Source: Bacteroidales bacterium (GTDB lineage Bacteria > Bacteroidota > Bacteroidia > Bacteroidales > UBA932). From it: a stretch of DNA of 39,793 nt. The stretch's first letter is position 1. Every line of letters begins with the position of its first letter. The stretch is taken from the NCBI GenBank assembly GCA_012510445.1, contig JAAZIA010000027.1, forward strand, positions 1 to 39,793, read 5' to 3'. The position numbers and the translations under genes were made by a program. Positions 34,540 through 39,793 of the stretch are shown here, piece after piece. The notes beneath the pieces were generated by a model. It was not told where the DNA came from, made no database searches, and saw only the letters and a list, made by a program, of their open reading frames with translations.

Positions 34540-35862
34540 GATGCCTCCGTAAAAATAAAAGGTGACGTCAAATACCTTCCGGCTGTTTTGTTCAGTCACG
34601 TTATAGCTCTTTGTGACCCCGTAGACTTCTTTAAGTTCGTATTCGCCCAAAACGGGTTCCTGTAGGACGTATTTTTTGATTTGCTCCCGTATGCCATTCA
34701 TGACCGATTCCTTTTCAAAAGGATTGTCAGACACTTCTGTGCGACCTGTAGCGGCGGGATTTTTCACTCCGGTTGCACGTTGTGCCCTCACACTGTCTGC
34801 GTAATGCCTGAATTGGGCACGAACTTCCGGGGAACGAAGTCCCTGTATGGTAAAGATGGCAATGCCTTTGGCTCCGTTGTTCAAGGCGGCATCCATACAT
34901 TCAAACATTTCGTTCCCGTTTGTGGCCATCATGCCACAAAACAAAGTGGTTGCCGGATTTTTTTGTTTTACGTTGTCTATGGTACAATCTTCAATGAAAC
35001 TTACATCACCTGTGTAAAAATTATGATATACCATGGGAAACACAAGGTCAAGATTCCATTGGCCCCAATCTTGTCTTACCATGGCTCGTGACATTTGTGG
35101 AGTGGGGAAGGGAGATGCTGCCATAACTTTTCCGTGTGCATGAACAACTTTTGCAATTTCATTGGCCACTTCCGTTACCTGATCACAGCGGAACTGAAGC
35201 CAGTTCTCGTCTGTTGAGGGATCGTCGGATTGACGAGGGTCATAACCGTATTGTTCTTCAAAAAGGGTTATCATGGCTGGGTGGTATCCGTAATCCCATT
35301 CCGGGTATTCACGGTCTTGCAGTACTCCGTAGCGTGGCCAGAGTGTGGTTGGTAGAATCACATCTACAAAACGATGGTAATCTATGGCAATACCGTTGAG
35401 TCCTTCTACTCGACAGTAAGCGCTTACTTTTTCTTTGATGTACTCCCTGACTTGCGGGAGGGCAGGGCACATGAATTTGTAATAATCCACATAGGCCTGT
35501 GTGTTTGCAAGACTTTCTCCTTTACGGTTAACGCTCAACCATTCCGGATGGTTTTTCAAAATGCTTTCTCTGTCATGTTCCGGGTTTAAGGTCCAGAGCC
35601 ATGCGTATACTTCCAGACCATACCGGTGTGCAATGGGAATGGCTGTTTTGTAATCCTCCGGGGTGGGAGCATTAAGAATGATACCGTCAAGCCCCGTTTC
35701 TTGGATGACGGCGCACAGGGAGTCAAAACTCATGGCAGGACGGTAGTCCAGCCATGTCCAAAACATGGGGTATTCAATGTCTGCTTTCTTTTTCACGTGA
35801 GAGCAGGAAAACAGACCCGCTGCCATTGTGAGCAGCAGAACGGTAAGAATGTATTTTCTCAT
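34456..35862 (-). CDS. GHL10-like putative glycoside hydrolase, lipoprotein
   Basis: 468 residues with lipoprotein signal (GLFSC, Cys20). A TIM-barrel-like domain at about 30-350 resembles the GHL10 (PF02638, family-10-like) group: GLDGIILNAPTP, YGLEVYAWLWTLN, HPEWLSVNRKGES, CPALPQVREYIKEKVSAY, then GLNGIAIDYHRFVD (Asp161, with His163 and Arg164) and DLVFPMVYHNFY. Such proteins are thought to cleave or bind glycans, but their substrates are poorly known. The C-terminal 100 residues form a separate small domain. It is the last gene of a minus-strand unit, 6 nt after the DUF5009 gene. Its final 84 nt are antisense to the phosphatase gene, and no terminator is visible for either. Confidence 0.78.
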   Translation of the reverse strand: MRKYILTVLLLTMAAGLFSCSHVKKKADIEYPMFWTWLDYRPAMSFDSLCAVIQETGLDGIILNAPTPEDYKTAIPIAHRYGLEVYAWLWTLNPEHDRESILKNHPEWLSVNRKGESLANTQAYVDYYKFMCPALPQVREYIKEKVSAYCRVEGLNGIAIDYHRFVDVILPTTLWPRYGVLQDREYPEWDYGYHPAMITLFEEQYGYDPRQSDDPSTDENWLQFRCDQVTEVANEIAKVVHAHGKVMAASPFPTPQMSRAMVRQDWGQWNLDLVFPMVYHNFYTGDVSFIEDCTIDNVKQKNPATTLFCGMMATNGNEMFECMDAALNNGAKGIAIFTIQGLRSPEVRAQFRHYADSVRAQRATGVKNPAATGRTEVSDNPFEKESVMNGIREQIKKYVLQEPVLGEYELKEVYGVTKSYNVTEQNSRKVFDVTFYFYGGILSGWRVEPGQGLFSGISNGKSTVSFDQ

Positions 35863-35868
35863 AATTAT

Positions 35869-37092
35869 TTAAATTTTAATTTTCAAACGTAATTTCCCGG
35901 CAAGCCATGTAGCCAGGATAATAACCAGGGCAAAACAGAAAGAGTTAACCAAACCCCAAGGGTGATGAGTTAACCAATCCGGTAGAACAATACCTGTTAA
36001 ATCTGCCAAAGCGTAGGAAACATAGGGCAACAAATAACAGGTAAGGGTGGCTGTTCCGGCCGGGCTTATTAAGCGGAGCCAGCCGGCCAGGTCCTGTTCA
36101 TTCAGCCAGGTAAGCAGCCCGTAAACGGCAATGGCTATGCCTGTTACGTAAAAAATCCAGGGAGGTGTTGCCGACAGTTTGGATACAATCCAGAAACGAT
36201 GGGCCGTGAAACCCGCCAGACCGAATACGCCGGCTGCCACTATCGTCAACAGAGCTTTTTTGTGTTTTTTTATGTGTCCATAGCGGGTGGTTAGAAGAGA
36301 AAAAATGACACCGCCCATGGTAAAAGCCGGCAAGGCCCCGTTCCCTATGTGGAGGGTGTACAGTATCTGGTGATAAAAATTGGGGAAAGGCAACTGAAGA
36401 AGAGTCTCTTTGCCCCATCCTTCCTTCAAGGGGGTATTCAACATGCAGACAACCACAAACGCCATCCAGACGGGAATCAGGTACTTTAGATTGTCGCGTG
36501 TGAACACGTAGATGAGGGCACACAGAAGATAAGTCCAGCCGATGGCACCCAAGATACCCCATTGGGCAGAAAACACACCACCTTTGGGATCTCTGAACGT
36601 TATGGCCAGAAACAATAAAATACCGGCTCCCAGCCATTGGAACAGAACATACAATTTCTTGCGGATTTTTCCCGGATTGGGCGGGTATTGATTCCAGATG
36701 AGAAAGAAAGCGGTTACCATCAAAATCCAGTAAATACCTATGGAATAGGGAACGTCTTCCGATAGCCGGGCCTCTGAATTGGTGATAAAAACACCCATGA
36801 CCAGCAGGGCCAGTGTTCGTGAAAAAATATGGCCCACAATGTTTTCACCCGGCACACCTTTCCTGAATCTTGCTTCGATGGCAAAAGGAATGGACATGCC
36901 CACTACAAAAAGAAAACAAGGGAACACCACGTCTGCCAGTCCCATGAAATCCTGACCAAATCCGGCGTGTTCAAGCCAGGTTGGAACGTCATGTATTTTC
37001 CAGAAATCATTGACAAACAGCATGACCAGCATGGTCAATGCCCGCAATAAGTCAATGCCTGTATTACGCTGTGTAAAGTCAGTGGTTCCCAT
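35869..37092 (-). CDS. DUF5009/COG4299 multi-pass membrane protein (NagX or HGSNAT-like)
   Basis: 407 residues and about ten to eleven hydrophobic helices. The N-terminus NTGIDLLRALTMLVMLFVND, then GLADVVFPCFLFVVGMSIPFA, is diagnostic of the COG4299 group related to heparan-alpha-glucosaminide N-acetyltransferase and NagX of chitin-using bacteria. Inner membrane. Family members are proposed to acetylate or transport amino sugars. I recall that the Tannerella MurNAc transporter MurT was placed near this group, but am not sure. It is 3 nt downstream of the GH9 gene and 6 nt upstream of the GHL10-like gene, so all three are one operon. It probably handles the sugar set free by the two surface or periplasmic hydrolases (inference). 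Confidence 0.82.
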   Translation of the reverse strand: MGTTDFTQRNTGIDLLRALTMLVMLFVNDFWKIHDVPTWLEHAGFGQDFMGLADVVFPCFLFVVGMSIPFAIEARFRKGVPGENIVGHIFSRTLALLVMGVFITNSEARLSEDVPYSIGIYWILMVTAFFLIWNQYPPNPGKIRKKLYVLFQWLGAGILLFLAITFRDPKGGVFSAQWGILGAIGWTYLLCALIYVFTRDNLKYLIPVWMAFVVVCMLNTPLKEGWGKETLLQLPFPNFYHQILYTLHIGNGALPAFTMGGVIFSLLTTRYGHIKKHKKALLTIVAAGVFGLAGFTAHRFWIVSKLSATPPWIFYVTGIAIAVYGLLTWLNEQDLAGWLRLISPAGTATLTCYLLPYVSYALADLTGIVLPDWLTHHPWGLVNSFCFALVIILATWLAGKLRLKIKI

Positions 37093-37095
37093 GAA

Positions 37096-39546
37096 TCAGA
37101 ATTCGGCAATCAAAGAGAACCATTTACAGGCAGAGGAACCCCACACTTCTTTGTAGGTGGCGGTGTTGAACTGAGGCCAGTAAGGGGTGTCTTCGTTAAA
37201 TCTGGATTGCATACCTACTGGTATTTCTCCTACCGTTTCACCCGGCAGAGCCGTGTACTGTTGCATATAATTGCTGCCTTCTCCCCAGATGAGGGATTGA
37301 CCAAACGGGTTTTTTCCTACAATCCAGAAAAGTTGTTGTTCTGCTATGTTGAGTAGCTCTTTATCTTCCAAAAACTTGCCGCAAAGAGCTGCCGATTTTC
37401 CTGTTGCCAAATGAACGGCTGCATTTCCTTTGAAGGAGAACCATACGGGGAATATCCTAAGGTAATGTTCTTTATCCAGCTTAAAACCATGTTCCAGTTG
37501 TTCTTTATAATCTTTTTCTGCTCCATAGCGTATGCCTACTTGAATCTGGTAAAAATTCAAAGAATCCTTTACTTCGTCTACATGATACACCCCGCTTGGC
37601 ATCATTCCGTAAGGTTTGACGTATTGCATGATCTTTTTCAGATAATCTCCGTGCAATCGGATGGCTTCTGCCCACCTGTTGTAGTCTTTATGATGGGGCT
37701 GCGTCCGGCACAAAGCGGTGAGTGCTTGCATAAATACTTGATCCCGTGATTGGTGAGTATAGTGAACAATTGACCTCTTGTTCAGATCCCGGTAAAAGAA
37801 CCCTTTGATCTTATCTTTATCTTTTAGAGGATCAGTTCTTTGACACTCAAGCGTGTAGTCGATAAAAGCCGAGGCCATGTCTGCGTAATACTGCTTTCCC
37901 GTAAGTTGGTACAAAAGGCTGGCGGCAAACGACACATTGGCCATATATTGGCTTTGGCTGGCCATGGCTGCATGGTCGCCTCCACCTCCGGCGCCGTGTA
38001 GCTCGGCATAACCGTATTCATTAAAACGTTCCATGGCAAAAGCAAAGTCTTCTTCTGCCACCTTCTGCAGGTATTCCTTCAGCATCAGATCTTTTTCTAT
38101 GCTCATAGAAGCGTAGGCTTCTATCCCCGCAAATACAAAATTCTCAAACGCCCTGTTATGTACCCGTACCCTCCGGCGTCCCGCGTCATCCATGGTGCCA
38201 ATGAAACCGTCTGTCCATAGGTTGGTTCCCCAGGTCTGTACCCGATAACCGTCGCCAAAACGTGTTTTTAAAATGTAATCAATGCCCCAAAGAGCTTCTT
38301 CCTTCAATCTGAGGTGAAGGTCTATGTTGCCTTTTTCTTTGGCCCTATTGGCTGCTTCCAAGATGGCAAAGGCAATCTCTCCCGTCTGCAGGGTTTGTTG
38401 TGACATGTCTGCGGCATCGTGCCACCCACCGTTGACGGTGAAAATTTGTCCTTTATGCTCTCCGTTTAAATCTGTATGGCACACGCCGTGTTTTTCCGGA
38501 ACGGGATAACCACATCTTTCTACAAACATGAAATTAAGAACACGCCATGCAGAATCGTCCCATACATCCCTGTGGATATAAAAAGGAAGGGTTTCCACGT
38601 TGCCCACCTTGAGCGTATACCTTCCTTCTGTTGAGAAAGGAGTGAAATCAACCGTTTGAAATTGACCTATGGGAGTCTTTTCGTTTTGTACGGTTCCTTC
38701 GTATACTATGTTCCCGGTTGTGTAATCTTTCAGGCAAAAAGTACCATTAGGGTGTTGTACATTGGTAATAGCAGTTTTTGAACTTTCCGTTCTGTATCCT
38801 GTGGTGGAAAAAATAATTCTGTCTTTACCCGGCATCCAGCCGCTAACTACTTCCGGATCTTCTATTTGCTGAAGTTTAACATTGTCAATATCAAAAAGCA
38901 AGGAGTCACCCATGGTTCTTTCTCTGCCAAACACTTCAATGGCAAAGGAGAGTTTGGTTACTTTATCCCTGGGCAATTCCGTCATTTCCAGAAAACATTC
39001 GTTCCATTGATTGTTAAGCAGGTTGATTTCATGAAAACCTTCTCTTCCATAGCGATCGGGAACTTTTATTTCTCCGTCGTTTTCTATATAAAGATTTAAA
39101 TAAATGCTGCGTGCCCCTTCGCACGTGGGATAAATCCAGAAATGCAGGCGGTTGTAGTCTTCCCAGTTCTTTCCTCCTACTTCATAGCTTGCCATGCTGG
39201 TACCCAGGCCAATTCCCCAGTCTAAAAACTGCGAAACGGTAGTTGGGGCAGCCAGGCGCAAGCTGTGTTGTCCGTCCTTGCTCCGGTCGTTTGTCAAGTA
39301 CATAGTTCCAATGCCCTTGTGCGACCATTTTTCCAGCTCTTCCATAGAGCATAACGTTACAGATTCAAGAACCTTTTTCTTAATGGCAAAGGTTTCAAAG
39401 GCTTTACTGTAATCGAGGGGAAGGGGGCTGTGGACGTATCCGGTATTCCGAATATCTTCTTTTAGTTTTTCATCTACCTGTGCGGACAGGCCGGTGCTGA
39501 AACATACAAACAGCAATAAAATACCCGCAAATTTTAATGCACGCAT
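37096..39546 (-). CDS. Glycoside hydrolase family 9 protein with N-terminal beta-sandwich and Ig-like domains
   Basis: 816 residues with a Sec signal (MRALKFAGILLLF...LSAQ). Residues about 60-228 form a carbohydrate-binding-like beta sandwich (DGQHSLRLAAP, YNRLHFWIYP, DSLLFDIDNVKL). About 240-325 is a CelD_N Ig-like domain (KDRIIFSTTGYRT, EGRYTLKVGNVETLPFYI). The GH9 (alpha/alpha)6 domain follows: GGWHDAADM at 373-381 gives the usual Asp pair (Asp377, Asp380), NPFGQSLIWGEG is the late family motif, and Glu800 in YKEVWG sits where the catalytic acid is expected, though the flanking sequence differs from classical cellulases. Probably an exo- or amino-sugar-acting GH9 rather than a cellulase, judging by the DUF5009 and GH109-like neighbours; this is inference. 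Confidence 0.88.
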   Translation of the reverse strand: MRALKFAGILLLFVCFSTGLSAQVDEKLKEDIRNTGYVHSPLPLDYSKAFETFAIKKKVLESVTLCSMEELEKWSHKGIGTMYLTNDRSKDGQHSLRLAAPTTVSQFLDWGIGLGTSMASYEVGGKNWEDYNRLHFWIYPTCEGARSIYLNLYIENDGEIKVPDRYGREGFHEINLLNNQWNECFLEMTELPRDKVTKLSFAIEVFGRERTMGDSLLFDIDNVKLQQIEDPEVVSGWMPGKDRIIFSTTGYRTESSKTAITNVQHPNGTFCLKDYTTGNIVYEGTVQNEKTPIGQFQTVDFTPFSTEGRYTLKVGNVETLPFYIHRDVWDDSAWRVLNFMFVERCGYPVPEKHGVCHTDLNGEHKGQIFTVNGGWHDAADMSQQTLQTGEIAFAILEAANRAKEKGNIDLHLRLKEEALWGIDYILKTRFGDGYRVQTWGTNLWTDGFIGTMDDAGRRRVRVHNRAFENFVFAGIEAYASMSIEKDLMLKEYLQKVAEEDFAFAMERFNEYGYAELHGAGGGGDHAAMASQSQYMANVSFAASLLYQLTGKQYYADMASAFIDYTLECQRTDPLKDKDKIKGFFYRDLNKRSIVHYTHQSRDQVFMQALTALCRTQPHHKDYNRWAEAIRLHGDYLKKIMQYVKPYGMMPSGVYHVDEVKDSLNFYQIQVGIRYGAEKDYKEQLEHGFKLDKEHYLRIFPVWFSFKGNAAVHLATGKSAALCGKFLEDKELLNIAEQQLFWIVGKNPFGQSLIWGEGSNYMQQYTALPGETVGEIPVGMQSRFNEDTPYWPQFNTATYKEVWGSSACKWFSLIAEF

Positions 39547-39561
39547 ACATCATAGGTTTTA

Positions 39562-39582
39562 GAGCCACCATAAAGGTGGCTC
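39562..39582. terminator. Perfect hairpin between the oxidoreductase and GH9 genes
   Basis: GAGCCACC and GGTGGCTC form an 8-bp perfect stem with a 5-nt loop in the 58-nt gap upstream of the minus-strand GH9 gene. Neither side is followed by a T run, so it may act as a weak terminator, RNA-end stabiliser or processing site rather than a full stop signal. Confidence 0.4.
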
Positions 39583-39604
39583 GTTAATATAATTAATAAA
39601 GATA

Positions 39605-39793
39605 CTACAATTTCCTTTGTGACATAGCATGGCGGTAACCTTGAATCTTATTCCAGTTACCACGTGTAAAATCGGGTACACGTACAGGAGCGTTTCCGTT
39701 TTCAATAGAAATGCGGCCCAGTGCTCCAACACAGCTCCATTCGGCCAGGTCATATACGTCCATATCTAATGGTAATCCGTTACGCAAACAGTA
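39605..39793 (-). CDS. Gfo/Idh/MocA-family protein, C-terminal fragment (GH109-like)
   Basis: The last 62 codons of a minus-strand gene that continues beyond the window. The text [19 protein letters not shown] followed by [20 protein letters not shown] is the characteristic C-terminus of Bacteroidota Gfo/Idh/MocA proteins, including the NAD-dependent GH109 alpha-N-acetylgalactosaminidases. The catalytic and nucleotide-binding parts are not visible, so hydrolase and dehydrogenase cannot be told apart. It is upstream of, and on the same strand as, the GH9 operon, separated by 58 nt with a hairpin. Confidence 0.8.
   Translation of the reverse strand, partial: YCLRNGLPLDMDVYDLAEWSCVGALGRISIENGNAPVRVPDFTRGNWNKIQGYRHAMSQRKL

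Noticed and set aside
1-39793. CRISPR arrays, tRNA or rRNA genes, insertion sequences, phage attachment sites
   Set aside because: No spaced direct repeats, tRNA-like folds, transposase genes or terminal repeats were seen on reading through the window.

Overview
The window looks like a chromosomal stretch of a Bacteroidota (Bacteroidales-type) genome. It carries three SusC/SusD outer-membrane pairs, a hybrid two-component regulator, an ECF sigma/FecR anti-sigma pair wired to an STN-domain TonB receptor, a protease with a type IX secretion (T9SS) tail, many lipoprotein signals and weak or absent Shine-Dalgarno sequences. No tRNA, rRNA, CRISPR array, IS element or attachment site was seen. Genus cannot be fixed from this sequence; T9SS plus SusCD is compatible with Tannerella/Dysgonomonas/Paludibacter-like lineages.

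Layout: (1) 1-10102 (+), an AT-rich sialic-acid-type locus: end of an N-acetylneuraminate lyase, SusC, SusD, a lipoprotein sialidase, a D-lyxose/D-mannose isomerase, a secreted metallophosphoesterase, a DUF4432 aldose-epimerase-like protein and an exported YhcH/NanQ-like anomerase. The genes are packed with gaps of 3-32 nt or 4-nt overlaps. (2) 10104-16520 (-), SusC, SusD, a strong terminator, then a secreted C69 dipeptidase. (3) 16521-16746, a divergent regulatory region with a perfect dyad. (4) 16747-21805 (+), a hybrid two-component sensor/AraC regulator followed 1 nt later by an alkaline phosphatase. (5) 21873-34539 (+), ECF sigma, FecR, STN-SusC, SusD, a SusE/F-position lipoprotein, a subtilase with a T9SS tail, a PorV/PorQ-like barrel and a lipoprotein phosphatase. 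(6) 34456-39793 (-), a Gfo/Idh/MocA (GH109-like) end, GH9, a DUF5009 membrane protein and a GHL10-like lipoprotein.

Working model (inference): module 1 releases, anomerises and cleaves sialic acids. The mannose isomerase makes Kdn (which would yield D-mannose rather than ManNAc) an attractive substrate. Modules 2-5 contain peptidases and phosphatases but no recognisable glycoside hydrolase. They look like two regulatory circuits (HTCS and ECF sigma/FecR) for import of peptides or phosphopeptides, with a surface protease and possibly its own T9SS shuttle.

The most unusual signals are in RNA rather than protein: a textbook intrinsic terminator (16-bp perfect stem plus eight T) inside the sialidase signal-peptide codons; a compact three-way-junction fold that buries the GTG start of the anti-sigma gene; and a terminator pointing backwards between the anti-sigma gene and its receptor gene.
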